Translations under genes and position numbers: made by a program | Origin: Symbiodinium natans | Lineage: Eukaryota; Sar; Dinophyceae; Suessiales; Symbiodiniaceae | Assembly: GCA_905221605.1 (NCBI GenBank) | Contig: CAJNDS010002527.1 | Coordinates: forward strand, 299,617 to 363,616 | Direction: 5' to 3' | DNA length: 64,000 nt | The notes under the pieces: model-generated | What the model was told of the DNA's origin: nothing | Databases searched by the model: none | Seen by the model: the letters and a program-made list of their open reading frames with translations, nothing else | Shown here: positions 25,101 through 31,610 of the stretch, piece after piece | Numbering within the stretch: the first letter of the stretch is position 1 | Layout: each line of letters begins with the position of its first letter

Positions 25101-27507
25101 CCCTAAACCCTAAACCCTAAACCCCACACCCGGAAGGCTTGAGGCTTGAGGTCAAGTCGTTGGATTCCGAGCCTCGATCCCTTACGCAGCAGCTAGATCC
25201 AAACCTTGTTGGACTTGAGTCTGCACCCCAACCCTTTCCCAAGCCCCTGGTTCTAGGGCCTTAATTCCCTCATTCCCCACTAAGAACCAGCCAGCCAAGC
25301 CCCAGTTCCTTCGGTAGCCACACCTTGATCGAGGTTTAGGGTTTAGGGTTTAGGGTTTAGGGTTTAGGGTTTAGGGTTTAGGGTTTAGGGTTTAGGGTTT
25401 AGGGTTTAGGGTTTAGGGTGGGTTTAGGGTTTAGGGTTTTGGGGGGGTTTACAGCCGGAGTATAGAAGCTAAAGCCTACTTCCCTCTGCCTCGCAGGAGA
25501 TCCTTCACACACGCTGCGGGCTTTTCGCAAAGCTGGACAGCCCCGCGAGGCTCTTGGGGGGTCTCAGGGTTTATGGTTCTGGGTTCAGGATCTCAGGGTG
25601 TATGGTTCTGGGTTCAGGATCAGGATTTCCGGGCCCCAAAAACACATCCCTAGGCCTAGCCGCGTCCCTGGGAGGATGATTCGCTACAACTCCCTGGTGC
25701 TGCAGCCCCCACCGCAGCCGGAGAGTTCTGGGCTGCGGGACGCTTGGTTCATGAAGGATGAGAGGGTTTAGGGTTTCGGGTTAGAGGTTTAGGGTTTAGG
25801 GTTCAGGGTTAAGGGTTTAGGGTTTAGGGTTGAGTATATTCTGTATTGTGTGTTCTATATTTCTATATTCTATACTCTCGAGATGCGCCCTCGTCACTGT
25901 CAGAATGCCCTCAAGTAGGGGCACCCCGTATATACCCACGTTTACTGCAATCAGTGGCCCACTCCCCCCCCCCCCCCCCAACAAAAGAAAGAAAAAAAAC
26001 AACAACCCTGAATGTCGGAGAGCTCCACCTGGAACTGAGATCCTCCCTGACCTTTCTCCGAAACCCTAAATCCTAAACCCTGAACCCTAAACCCTAAACC
26101 CTAAAGCCTATTTTAAATAATCCCTATACAGGACTGATTAGTATAAGGGGCTTCCCCACTCTTGGAATTTGCCCCTCGTACCTCTAAAGGTTCCCCTTAA
26201 TGTACTCCTAATGTGGCCCTTATATTCCTTTAAGGAACCTTAAAAAGGGACCCCAAACCCAAGGGCACAACCTTAAGGATCCAAGGCACAACGCCTAGAA
26301 AGGTTTCTAGAGAAAACCCTAAACCCTAAACCCTGAACCCTAAACCCTAGACCCTTTTAGAACCCCTAGGTATTCCCCATGCACTCGCAGGTGGCAGCGT
26401 GGGATGCCACGAGGACCCTAGTCATGGCTGTGCAGCCGCTGGGCCATTTTTTGTTGAGGGCTTTTAGGTTTAGGGTTTAGGGTTTAGGCTTGCATGAGAG
26501 TTGGTCTGAAACCGCATGAGCCCTGGAACCGAAACCGATCATGGATTCAACTTAGGGGCGTTCGGGCTTTCGGCTCTCCAGGGCCTGCCGACAATCTGGT
26601 TTTGGACTTTTGGGGTTGAGGGCTTGAGGGATTGAGGGGTTTGTTGCTACTTAGGGCCTCAGTTTTTTTTTTTTTTTTTTCTGGGGGGGGTTGGCCGGTT
26701 TGGCTTCCGAGGCTTCGTTTGTTTTTTCTTGGCTTTCGGGGGGTTTTGTGTTTCTTGTGGGACTTGGGAGTTGGGAGCCCTACGCTCACTCTGAGGCACA
26801 GTTCCCTGCCCATCTACGGCGTCCAGTTCCATCCGGAGAGTGCTGGCCTCCTGGATTTGGAGGGGAGGGGATTCTATAGAGGTTTAGGGTTTAGGGTTTA
26901 GGGTTCGGGGTTGAGTGTTTGAATTAGGGGTTCAGAGTTTAGGGTTCAGGGTTCAGGGAGGATTGGGGTTTAAGGTTTAGGGTTAGGGTTTAGGGTGAAG
27001 GGTTTAGGGCCTTCAGGGCTTAGAGCTATGGGTTTAGGGGGTTCCTGGGGGGTTAGGTGCCTAGGAAACCTTAGGGAAGCTTAGGGAGCCTTAGCCTTAG
27101 GGAGTAACGGGGGAATATCCGGGAACCTTGGGTTGCATACCCCCTTGAACGCACCTCCCTTAAGCACCCTCTATGGATGGCGTCTAGCAATCCCCAACCC
27201 CACAACCCTGAACGGCCCTAAGCTTTAGACCGTAAGCCCCTAACGCCCCACCCACTTTAAGCTTAAACCTCTAAACCCCCCCCCCTCAACCTCGACCCCA
27301 AGTCCCCAAGTTGTAACCCTATGCCCTAAACCCTAAACCCTAAACCCTAAACCCTAAACCCTAAACCCTAAACCCTAAACCCTAAACCCTAAACCCTAAA
27401 CCCTAAACCCCAAACCTTCCTAAGGCCCCCTAGAAGCCTCCTGAGGCAGCCTGCGCGGCTACGAGCTCCTCCGGGCGTTTTTGCCCAGCGTGGAAGCCAG
27501 ACTCTGA
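347..27507 (+). CDS. Aminodeoxychorismate synthase, fused PabB-PabA, split into at least 28 mini-exons (5' end not certain)
   Basis: The protein would convert chorismate and glutamine to 4-amino-4-deoxychorismate for p-aminobenzoate and folate synthesis. Motifs appear in the right order along the + strand: YQLN, APYSGFLQLE, SPEQLLSL, PIKG, AEHLMLVDLERHDLGR, FPGG/SITGCPK, ILIRTVE, AGGGLTIG, SDP (PabB), then DNLDSFSLN, LGPGPGRPDAG, GVCLGHQ, AVHG, RYNSL, YGVQFHPES (class I glutamine amidotransferase, with catalytic Cys and His-x-Glu). The Lys in PIKG marks PabB rather than anthranilate synthase. Mapped exons: 440-492, 635-689, 987-1041, 2080-2125, 2541-2592, 3059-3117, 3967-4010, 4597-4673, 6548-6606, 8868-8925, 12129-12192, 13374-13426, 14229-14256, 14961-14997, 15771-15813, 16876-16927, 17783-17823, 18662-18689; then 21225-21295, 22364-22419, 22756-22792, 23196-23265, 23866-23900, 24725-24775, 25497-25549, 25654-25759, 26796-26845, 27446-27507. 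Donors are mostly GC or GA, acceptors AG|G. Known eukaryotic fusions have PabA first; here the order is reversed. Confidence 0.85.
440..492 (+). CDS. ADC synthase exon (PabB N-terminal part)
   Basis: Acceptor CGCAG|G. Reads IDDERHMEVVEQVQETL, fitting the helix that precedes the chorismate-binding core. The donor is probably GA at 493-494; alternatives a few codons earlier are possible. Confidence 0.55.
500..592. repeat. CCCTAAA array
   Basis: C-rich orientation, directly after an ADC synthase exon. Confidence 0.95.
635..689 (+). CDS. ADC synthase exon (helix before the YQxN motif)
   Basis: Reads SWASAVKDNVQSLLLAMQ and ends at a GC donor. It joins in frame to the exon at 987, giving the V..vq..i..G..YQ layout of PabB. 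Confidence 0.65.
987..1041 (+). CDS. ADC synthase exon with the GxxYQLN motif
   Basis: Acceptor GGCAG|G; reads EAIRQGLLYQLNFGRTWE, matching the G-D-x-YQ-x-N segment of PabB/TrpE. GC donor, phase 1. Confidence 0.8.
1340..1452. mobile_element. Family L element
   Basis: CTAGGACCCAGAGTAGG at the left and ACTCCTAGGTTTAG at the right, with the shared GGGTTCCCTTA core. The target duplication is not clear. Confidence 0.65.
1541..1729. mobile_element. Family C element split by a telomere-like array
   Basis: The left terminal repeat GGGATGTTCACCC is followed by a CCCTAAA array (about 1556-1651). The right part (ATCCCTATCAAGGATTGTTA ... GGGGAGCATCCC) resumes after it. Confidence 0.65.
2080..2125 (+). 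CDS. ADC synthase exon
   Basis: Acceptor CCCAG|G. Joined to the previous exon it reads GPLRESPWELMQPLT, the expected linker to the NPAPY motif. A GA donor (phase 2) completes an Arg codon with the next exon. Confidence 0.75.
2541..2592 (+). CDS. ADC synthase exon with the N-x-APY motif
   Basis: Acceptor CCAAG|G; reads KLFRQNAAPYSGFLQLE, matching the conserved NPAPYsgfl segment of PabB. GC donor, phase 0. Confidence 0.85.
2653..2735. repeat. TTTAGGGG (8 bp) variant array
   Basis: Local homogenised variant with one extra G per unit. Confidence 0.95.
3059..3117 (+). CDS. ADC synthase exon with the SPE motif
   Basis: Reads VKGRLEALCSCSPEQLLSL. SPEQLLSL corresponds to SPErFL of chorismate-binding enzymes, with the usual RF replaced by QL. 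GC donor, phase 2. Confidence 0.85.
3656..3742. mobile_element. Family C inverted-repeat element
   Basis: GGGATGTTCCCCCTGGTACT and GTAGAAGGGGGAACATCCC ends with GTCCTTA..TAAGGAC inner arms. Other copies: 2425-2486 (partial), 14479-14582, 26105-26158 (partial), 47163-47262. Confidence 0.7.
3762..3936. repeat. CCCTAAA array
   Basis: About 25 units in the ADC synthase intron before the PIKG exon. Confidence 0.95.
3967..4010 (+). CDS. ADC synthase exon with the PIKG motif
   Basis: Reads SRQLSTCPIKGPAPG. PIKGT with a Lys is diagnostic for PabB, where the Lys acts in catalysis; anthranilate synthases have PI(A/S)GT. The usual Thr is Pro here. GC donor, phase 1. Confidence 0.85.
4489..4582. repeat. 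CCCTCAA variant array grading into CCCTAAA
   Basis: Nine or so AACCCTC units followed by canonical units. Confidence 0.95.
4597..4673 (+). CDS. ADC synthase exon (RxxDxxxDxxL..S.K)
   Basis: Acceptor CCTAG|G; reads TIGRDSDAARDDELRPLGRN then SAK, matching the acidic segment that follows PIKGT. The 3' end is uncertain: a GT donor at 4674 inside a telomere-like tract keeps frame, but leaves one residue more than the family norm. Confidence 0.75.
4670..4923. repeat. TTTAGGG / TTTTAGGGC mixed array
   Basis: Higher-order alternation of AGGGTTT and AGGGCTTTT units. Confidence 0.95.
5788..5948. repeat. TTTAGGG array
   Basis: About 22 G-rich units with rare variants. Confidence 0.95.
6548..6606 (+). 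CDS. ADC synthase exon with the AEHLMLVDLxRxDLGR motif
   Basis: Reads VAEHLMLVDLERHDLGRLA, the most conserved segment of chorismate-binding enzymes (usual form RNDLGR). GA donor, phase 2, joins in frame to 8868. Confidence 0.9.
6773..6868 (+). CDS. Candidate exon inside an ADC synthase intron
   Basis: After CTTCAG|G reads GFEDQAPESELSGFGFFAFP then GFRGTGVHKGAM. It is well formed but not needed by the ADC synthase frame. It could belong to the nested gene or be a decoy. Confidence 0.35.
7435..7535. repeat. Minisatellite, about 21 bp unit
   Basis: Four units of GGCAAGGCACAAACCTTCGT with small changes. Confidence 0.85.
7818..7919 (+). CDS. Candidate exon inside an ADC synthase intron
   Basis: After CTAAG|G reads AMLALRALWLGRGGAWKLFR then ASVGYVLALALV. 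All three frames stay open, so frame and reality are uncertain. Confidence 0.3.
8297..8390. repeat. TC microsatellite
   Basis: CT-rich tract; a similar one lies at 52505-52600. Confidence 0.9.
8745..8855. mobile_element. Family F repeat
   Basis: Ends near GGTAG and TGCTGGGCTACC with the GGTTCCCTTATAAAG core. Copies at 9504-9615 (downstream of the first RING exon) and 30424-30505 (truncated). The core resembles family L. Confidence 0.62.
8868..8925 (+). CDS. ADC synthase exon (LE.L.P.SH.Q.LRS)
   Basis: Reads PTKLEQLHPASHSQALRRS, fitting the vE...HvqHLrS segment of PabB. GA donor, phase 0, joins to 12129. The intron between contains the RING gene. Confidence 0.7.
9041..10289 (+). CDS. Membrane-anchored RING-H2 protein, probable E3 ubiquitin ligase, nested in an intron
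   Basis: Four exons: 9041-9475 (end uncertain), 9704-9778, 9876-9908 and 10152-10289, about 226 residues. The first exon has two hydrophobic segments (from about residue 13, VLSIVAIALSAALAVFALIL, and about residue 41, ALGFTIIGLVVVLFVVGTTA), then a polar stretch. Exons 2-4 together give CALC ... CGHIFH-VKC ... CPLC, the eight ligands of a C3H2C3 RING finger. Neither exon 2 nor exon 3 alone shows this; the ligand spacing H-x2-C appears only when 9909-10151 (GA-AG) is removed. The intron 9779-9875 is a family A element with an AGGT target duplication. RING-H2 membrane proteins usually recruit E2 enzymes to ubiquitinate membrane or ER clients. The gene sits on the same strand inside the 8926-12128 intron of the ADC synthase gene. 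Further exons upstream of the ATG cannot be excluded. Confidence 0.75.
9781..9873. mobile_element. Family A inverted-repeat element acting as an intron in the RING gene
   Basis: The flanks AGGT at 9777-9780 and 9874-9877 are a 4 bp target duplication. The ends are the family A terminal repeats (GGGGGTTTTACC / GGAAACACCC), with a short CCCTAAA tract inside. Splicing from the GT of the first duplication to the AG of the second removes it exactly. Confidence 0.75.
9977..10093. mobile_element. Family D element split by a telomere-like tract
   Basis: Compared with the intact copy at 49771-49862 (AGTAGAGTAGGTA ... CTTTTTGGGGTAA ... CCTAGTTACTGGACAACT), this copy has about 40 bp of TTTAGGG inserted after AGTAGAGTAGGTA. 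Confidence 0.68.
10541..11970 (+). other. Coding-like blocks in the ADC synthase intron downstream of the RING gene
   Basis: Several open GC-rich islands lie between 10.5 and 12.0 kb: about 10541-10570 (EEAVKAMFGEAWAATLAG), 10600-10710, 10798-10920, 11080-11150 (TCIARLEKSLAEAEGLSRTA, ending at GTATGT), 11510-11571 (VGLHSDAVLLLGSLLETKRK) and 11919-11970. The last two are in compatible phase. None is needed by the ADC synthase frame; they may be exons of another nested gene or remnants. Confidence 0.3.
11799..11903. repeat. ATG/ATT trinucleotide microsatellite
   Basis: Runs of ATG, then ATT, then ATG. Confidence 0.95.
12129..12192 (+). CDS. ADC synthase exon leading to FPGG
   Basis: Acceptor GGCAG|G; reads VSGKLLPDCDVWSALEALFP then G. 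Spacing matches V.G.L.P..D...AL.A.FP.G of the family without gaps. GC donor, phase 1. Confidence 0.88.
12523..12772. repeat. Degenerate minisatellite, about 60 bp unit
   Basis: Recurring CATCCGGAAATG and GAATATGAA blocks; the open frame here is a product of the repeat. A second degenerate repeat with CGTGGTCGCCTGG follows at 12773-13045. Confidence 0.6.
13253..13373. repeat. Family J dispersed repeat
   Basis: Shares ACCTTAGGGAAGCTTAGGGA and flanking blocks with 27020-27150. It ends at the acceptor of the GGSITGCPK exon. Confidence 0.55.
13374..13426 (+). CDS. ADC synthase exon with the GGSITGCPK motif
   Basis: Acceptor GACAG|G; completes the Gly codon of the exon at 12129 to give FPGGSITGCPK, then TPCIAAIDVL. 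GA donor, phase 0. Starts directly after a repeat copy (family J). Confidence 0.92.
14050..14158. mobile_element. Family G inverted repeat
   Basis: GGAGGTTCATGGGTCCTTAC and CTGCCCATGAACCTCC ends. A second copy (29954-30075) is split by a TTTAGGG tract at about 29984-30029. Confidence 0.65.
14229..14256 (+). CDS. ADC synthase 28 bp micro-exon
   Basis: Acceptor TTCAG|G; reads EGSPRRSWT, continuing IDVLE..PRR.WTG as in PabB. GC donor, phase 1, then GSLGF in the next exon. Confidence 0.82.
14961..14997 (+). CDS. ADC synthase exon (GSLGF)
   Basis: Acceptor TCCAG|G; reads SLGFADLWTGDG, the GslGy segment of PabB. GC donor, phase 2. Confidence 0.85.
15771..15813 (+). CDS. ADC synthase exon with the ILIRT motif
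   Basis: Acceptor GTGCAG|G; reads QWNILIRTVEAAKE. ILIRTve is the conserved strand of PabB. The donor may be GC at 15814 or at 15802; both keep frame. Confidence 0.88.
16876..16927 (+). CDS. ADC synthase exon (aGGGlTig)
   Basis: Acceptor GCAAG|G; reads GDSPWRATIKAGGGLTI, the GgGIt motif. GC donor, phase 1, completes Gly with the SDP exon at 17783. Confidence 0.9.
17783..17823 (+). CDS. ADC synthase exon (SDPxxE..E..lK)
   Basis: Acceptor CCGAG|G; reads SDPRGEVEEAKLK, the last conserved block of PabB. GC donor, phase 0. Confidence 0.9.
18518..18630. mobile_element. Inverted-repeat element (family I)
   Basis: AAGAACCCAAACCTACTTTT at the left and its complement at the right (AAAAGTAGGTTTTGGGTTCTT), with an inner GTAGGTT hairpin; single copy here. 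Confidence 0.55.
18662..18689 (+). CDS. ADC synthase exon, last helix of the PabB domain
   Basis: Acceptor ACCAG|G; reads AKRLLDVAF, continuing KLKA..LL at the C-terminus of PabB. GC donor at 18690 or GT at 18696, both phase 1. Confidence 0.75.
19777..20101. repeat. Two TTTAGGG arrays flanking a candidate exon
   Basis: 19777-19903 and 20035-20101, same orientation, with a coding-like block between. Confidence 0.95.
19942..20020 (+). CDS. Candidate linker exon between PabB and PabA domains
   Basis: Acceptor CATAG|G; open GC-rich block reading EDVPLEPSGISGLALRSSG. It lies between the two domains and has no family match that I recognise. A neighbouring block near 19633-19695 (DPSFLAPRSLKARQKKLRFG) may be another. 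Confidence 0.45.
20302..20614. repeat. Long CCCTAAA array
   Basis: The longest array of the window, decayed on the left and nearly perfect on the right. Confidence 0.95.
20637..20701 (+). CDS. Candidate linker exon between PabB and PabA domains
   Basis: Acceptor CCGAG|G; reads IDPFNPRVAALLGAFREGRL then RRFQ, ending at a GT donor in phase 1. The phase fits the next candidate at 20847. Confidence 0.5.
20847..20934 (+). CDS. Candidate linker exon before the PabA domain
   Basis: Reads NTDAGFYGNLAKPFRHWAPR then ATCLQ and ends at a GT donor in phase 1, which matches the phase needed by the first amidotransferase exon at 21225. Confidence 0.55.
21225..21295 (+). CDS. ADC synthase, first amidotransferase exon
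   Basis: Acceptor CCAAG|G; reads VLFVDNLDSFSLNVANALAE then LGA, matching the N-terminal iDNyDSFt.NL...l strand-helix of TrpG/PabA. GA donor, phase 0. Confidence 0.9.
22364..22419 (+). CDS. ADC synthase amidotransferase exon
   Basis: Acceptor TTCAG|G; reads DVVVVPGRGPLSPDDAEA, the second strand and following loop. GA donor, phase 2. Confidence 0.75.
22756..22792 (+). CDS. ADC synthase amidotransferase exon with GPGPG
   Basis: Reads HVVLGPGPGRPD, the S/GPGPG.P oxyanion-loop motif. The GC donor at 22793 keeps frame with 23196; the frame stays open a little further (AGLIG). Confidence 0.88.
23032..23135. repeat. GGGCTTATAAA (11 bp) tandem repeat
   Basis: Eight nearly identical units, then degenerate GGGGCTCTT units, in an ADC synthase intron. 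Confidence 0.95.
23196..23265 (+). CDS. ADC synthase amidotransferase exon
   Basis: Acceptor TTCAG|G; reads EVSPLTLSLAARALRGELKR then PLL, the helix and strand that lead to the nucleophile elbow. GT donor, phase 1. Confidence 0.85.
23866..23900 (+). CDS. ADC synthase amidotransferase exon with the catalytic Cys
   Basis: Acceptor GCGAG|G; completes Gly to read GVCLGHQALGQA, the nucleophile elbow. A GA donor at 23901 gives the best join (GQA then GW..). Confidence 0.92.
24725..24775 (+). CDS. ADC synthase amidotransferase exon (SPLGAVHG)
   Basis: Reads GWSLHQSPLGAVHGVAE, the conserved HG segment. GC donor, phase 0. Confidence 0.88.
25334..25437. repeat. TTTAGGG array
   Basis: In the ADC synthase intron between the AVHG and GLF exons. 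Confidence 0.95.
25497..25549 (+). CDS. ADC synthase amidotransferase exon
   Basis: Acceptor CGCAG|G; reads EILHTRCGLFAKLDSPA, the h...glF..l..p segment. GC donor at 25550 (or GA at 25547), phase 2. Confidence 0.85.
25654..25759 (+). CDS. ADC synthase amidotransferase exon (RYNSL)
   Basis: Reads RVPGRMIRYNSLVLQPP and on to LRDAWFMK. RYNSL is the RYHSL motif. The 3' boundary is uncertain, and a further small exon may lie before 26796. Confidence 0.8.
26796..26845 (+). CDS. ADC synthase amidotransferase exon with GVQFHPES
   Basis: Acceptor CTGAG|G; reads HSSLPIYGVQFHPESA, holding the catalytic His and Glu. GC donor, phase 1. Confidence 0.95.
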
Positions 27508-27625
27508 GGCCGCCGCCAACGGGTTTAGGGGGGGTTTAGGGGGTTTAGGGGGTTTAGGGGGTTTAGGGGGTTCAGGGGGTTCAGGGGGTTTAGGGGGTTT
27601 AGGGGGTTTAGGGGGTTTAGGGGGT
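27332..27625. repeat. CCCTAAA array, then TTTAGGGGG (9 bp) array across the last exon
   Basis: The C-rich array at 27332-27409 and the G-rich 9 bp variant at 27523-27625 face each other on both sides of the terminal ADC synthase exon. Confidence 0.95.
27446..27507 (+). CDS. ADC synthase terminal exon
   Basis: Acceptor CTGAG|G; completes Gly and reads SLRGYELLRAFLPSVEARL followed by TGA, the G..ll..F C-terminal helix of the amidotransferase. Confidence 0.88.
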
Positions 27626-28631
27626 TCAGGGTTATAGGGTTATAGGGTTTTCGGGTTTTAGGGTTCAGGGTTTAGGGTTTTAGGGTTGCGGTTTTTCGGT
27701 TTTAGGGTTTAGAGGCAACGCCAAGTGCGACTTTTCGGGTTGAAGGGTTTCGGGGTTTAGGGTTAATTTGGGGTTTGGCGGTTAGGGTTTGGGGGTTCGG
27801 GGTTCGGGTTTAGGGTTTTAGTTAGGGGTTTTAGGGGTTTTAGGGTTAAGGGTATAGGGGTTTAGGCGTTTAGGCGTGTAGGGTCAATCGGTTTACGGGT
27901 TTCGGGTTGAGTAGGGGTTGAGGTGTTTCGGGCTTTGAGGTTCTTAGGGTACAGAGCCTTGGGCGCAGAGGGTTGAGGCTTTCTTTTTGTTGGCGGGGGG
28001 GAGGGGGGGAAGCTGGTTTTGGGGGTTGAAGAGTTTGTGAGCTTAGAGCGTTTCTTTGTCATGGGGGGGGGGGGGGGGGGGCACAGTTTACAATTTTTTA
28101 GGGTAATTAAACTCAACGGAACAGAAATTTGCAATTTAGTGCTATCCCAACCATGAACTAGATGTTAGGGCTTGGGAGATTCAGGGTTTGGGGGTTAGGG
28201 CTTAGGGTGTCAAAGCTTTGGGTCTTCCGGTTTCTTTGGGGCTTGACAGGGGTCTTACGGGGAGGTGGGGCAGATGCACTAGACCTGCTAAGCTTAAGGG
28301 ATATAAGGAGGAACCTCTAGCAGGGACCCTTGATCTTATTCCCCTAAATAACCCCTGTGTATACCTTATATCGTCCCTATATACCTAAGTGGCCCCTACA
28401 TGACCCCTCAGGTCCCTTATAAGGGTCCCCCCTAGTCCCTTGATAAGCCCGGGTTGAAGGCTGAGGCAAAATACCAAACCCTACTCTTCCCCGAAGCCCA
28501 AGCGCTACATGAGACCCTTGGCCTTCATGATATTTGGGGTTTAGGGTTTAGGGTTTAGGGTTTAGGGTTTAGTCGTTTTATGAGCATTGCTAGTCCAGAG
28601 ACCTTCAAAGCTCTTCCACGCGTAGGACGAG

Positions 28632-28742
28632 GAGGATCTGGCTGGCTTTGGACAGCACTGGCTGCGCAAACTCGTCAACTTAGGCAGCGGCAGACCCGGA
28701 GCAAGCGTCGAGAAGATTGATGAGCGAATTCTAAGTTTCTAG
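28632..28742 (+). CDS. Candidate terminal exon of an unknown gene
   Basis: Acceptor GACGAG|G; 36 codons reading EDLAGFGQHWLRKLVNLGSG ... VEKIDERILSF and then TAG. No family recognised. Confidence 0.5.
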   Translation, partial: EDLAGFGQHWLRKLVNLGSGRPGASVEKIDERILSF

Positions 28743-29541
28743 GTTTGAGATCAACGAAGCCATGTGCTAATTGCAGTCCATATAAGAAACCCATGCCAAA
28801 CCCCATAAAGCATCCGATATGAAGAGCCCAGATCTTCGGCTCGGGGGTGCTGCTGCCCAAGCTTTTGTTGTTTTTTTCCATAGCCTGCAGCGTTGCTGCG
28901 CACCATGGGATGTCGCAAGTTCTGCATGTCCCATCCTAAACCCAAGCCCTAAACCCTAAACCCTAAACCCTAAACCCTAAACCCTAAACCCTAAACCCTA
29001 AACCCTAAACCCTAAACCCTAAACCCTACATCGCTGAGCCGGGCTTATGCGGTAAACCCCAGAAAGTTGGATTATGGCTTAATTAAGGATGATTAAAGCT
29101 GGGACTCACATGTCAGTATGATTGCCCTTTGGGGGGTATGTAGATAAGGATGTTTGGATGTTCCAACTTTTGAGACAGGGCTGATGGTTCGGAAGGACGA
29201 GGGTTCGGTGGATTCAGAACGTGTGGCAACGGCCACAAGGATCTGGTGTGGAAGAGGCTCCCTACGCAAAGCCTCCCTCCAGAGTTAGGGTTGACGGTGT
29301 AGACTGTAGGGTGTGGGTATAAGCCCTGAAACGCCAAGACAAAGGGAAGACTCCTGTGCCTCTGCAAAACCTGCGACAACCATGGTGAGAGATACCCTGC
29401 CTTTCACGATCCCTTGCCTTTTTAGAGGTGTTGCGACATGGGAGTTTTGGGTGATAAACGGCACAGGTTCGCGTTGCACAGGATAGAAACCCTCAACCCT
29501 AAACCCTAAACCCTAAAAGTGCTGACCTCCTACAGGGAAGG

Positions 29542-29626
29542 TGCTGCTGAGAGGTAGCGTGGACTCCGCCGCCACAGGCGGCATCTTCCGGGTGAATAGC
29601 CGGACCCTGTCACACTCTGCTCTTAG
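29542..29626 (+). CDS. Candidate exon
   Basis: After CTACAG|G the frame reads GKVLLRGSVDSAATGGIFRV then NSRTLSHSA. Unknown family. Confidence 0.4.
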
Positions 29627-30649
29627 GGTTCAGGGTTCAGGGTTCAGGGTTTAGGGTTTAGGGTTCAGGGTTTAGGGTTTAGGGTTTAGGGTTCAGGGTT
29701 CAGGGTTTAGGGTGTAGGGTGTGCCTTCTTTTTAGGTAGGTGGTGCGGCAGTTCAGGTGGAAGGCCTTAACTTCATTTTCCCTTCTTTAAGAAGGGAAGC
29801 TATGCACTACACCCTACACCCCAAAACCTAAACCCTAGACCCTAGACCCTAGACCCTAAACCCTAAACCCTAAACCCTAAACCCTAAACTCTACGGCTTT
29901 GAAAGCCTGGCTCCGGGCTGCGCTTAGACCTCGGACCCCATTCAAGAGCCCATACTTGGAGGTTCAAGGGCAGTTAGAATTAGCGCTTAGGGTTTAGGGT
30001 TTAGGGTTGAGGGTTTAGGGTTTAGGGTTGTAAGTGCCCTATATGGGGTTATAGGTACAATTCCTATGCTCATAAAGATTCGCTGTTAGGGTTCAGGGTT
30101 TAGGGCTTAGGGCAGTGCACCACGTGCTGCCTGCACATGGCGCGGCCTAATTCTTGTACATTCTGACCGAAGTCGCATTATACCCTAAACCCTAAACCCT
30201 AAACCCTAAACTCTATAGGTTCTTCGTGTGTTAGAAGCTCCTTGGGTTGAGCAGGGGTTGCGTTTAGACAGAGTCCGGCCTCATTGCACCCGCTGCCCCA
30301 TCGCTAAAAACCGCCCAGGCTTTCCCAACAGTCGTTTAGGGGTTTAGGCTTTAAGGGTTTAGGGTTCACTGTTTAGGGTTTAGGGTTACAGTCCTCCTGT
30401 TTGGCAAGCAGTGTCCACATACTTGGTAGCCCAGTGATACCCTTTACCCTTTTTTGTTTGGTTCTGGGTTCCCTTATAGAGTAGCCAGGTTATGGTTTCT
30501 GCGAATTGTTGGTGCGACCCTGAACTCCCCTAAGCCCTAAACCCCAAACCCCAAACCCCAAAACCCTAAATCCTAACCCTAAACCCTAAACCCTAAACCC
30601 TAAACCCTAAACCCTAAACCCTAAACTCAATAATAATACGTGTTGGGAA

Positions 30650-30722
30650 CGCCTGTTTGTGGAAGCTCTTGAGAGCTCGGCGTCAAGTGGCGCGTGCCTT
30701 TGCGACCTGGGCTTCGAAAAAG
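30650..30722 (+). CDS. Candidate exon
   Basis: Open block LFVEALESSASSGACLCDLG then FEKA between two telomere-like tracts. Unknown family. Confidence 0.35.
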
Positions 30723-30979
30723 CTAGGTTTGGGTTTAGGGTTTAGAGTTCAGGGTTTAGGGTTAAGGGCTAAGGGCTTAGGGCTCAGGGTTTAGGGTTTA
30801 GGTTTAGGGTTCAGGGTCTAGGGTTTAGGGTTTAGGGTTTGGGGTCTAGGGTTTAGGGCTTATGGTTTAGAGGCATCACTACACTCAGCCCATTGCGAGA
30901 AGCAGCAGCAGTAGCAGCAACACCAGCCACGCCTCTGTGTCTTGACTCGGGGTGGTTCCCATGACAACATCATCGCACG

Positions 30980-31240
30980 ATGGCGAGCATGTTTCGCTCG
31001 AACGGTAAGAGTTCTCACAGTAAGAGTGTCGAGGACCCGGAGTAGGCCCTTGTTCCCCTTTTTTAGGGTTGGGGTTCCCTTATAAGCCCCTTTAAACAAA
31101 AAAAGGGTACCCTTGTCATTCCTAGCTTACTCCTGGGTCTAGGTGTCCAAAGTTTTTGGTTGTCTTCATGGTTGAGGGTAGGTCGTCAACAGAAGTCAAC
31201 TGTGCAGAGATGCTCAGCCATGCACCTGTTTGCATCCTAA
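30980..31240 (+). CDS. Possible short coding sequence interrupted by a family L element
   Basis: ATG at 30980 opens MASMFRSNGKSSHSKS. Removing 31026-31142 (GT from the GTGT duplication to AG at the element end) continues the frame as VQSFWLSSWLRVGRQQ to a stop near 31240. No family recognised; it could be a chance frame. Confidence 0.3.
31030..31142. mobile_element. Family L element with GTGT target duplication
   Basis: Inverted ends CGAGGACCCGGAGTAGG and ACTCCTGGGTCTAG; GTGT at 31026-31029 and 31143-31146. Confidence 0.8.
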
Positions 31241-31610
31241 GAACTTTCTGTTTCAATAGCAGTGTGAGAGCCACGTGGGCTTACCTCTAAACCCTAAGCC
31301 TTGCACCTGAAAGCCAGCTTTACAGAATCAACAAACTAAAGCCTAAACCCCAAAACCTATACACCCCAAACCCTAAACCCTAAACCCTACTTGTTCCATC
31401 TGCAGAAAAATCCTTGTGGAGGCAGCCAGGGCTCAGGCACGATTGGCAGGGGCCCTGGCCAGGTCAAGGGTTAGGGTTTAGGTTTGAGGGTTTGGGCTCA
31501 GGGTTCTTATGTCGAGGGCAGCTGAGGATGTGCGTGCGCTTGTGATCAGCTTTTGATCCGCCCCCATCCGAACAGGGCATGTGCACAAACTCGGCCGTAG
31601 ACAAAGTCCT

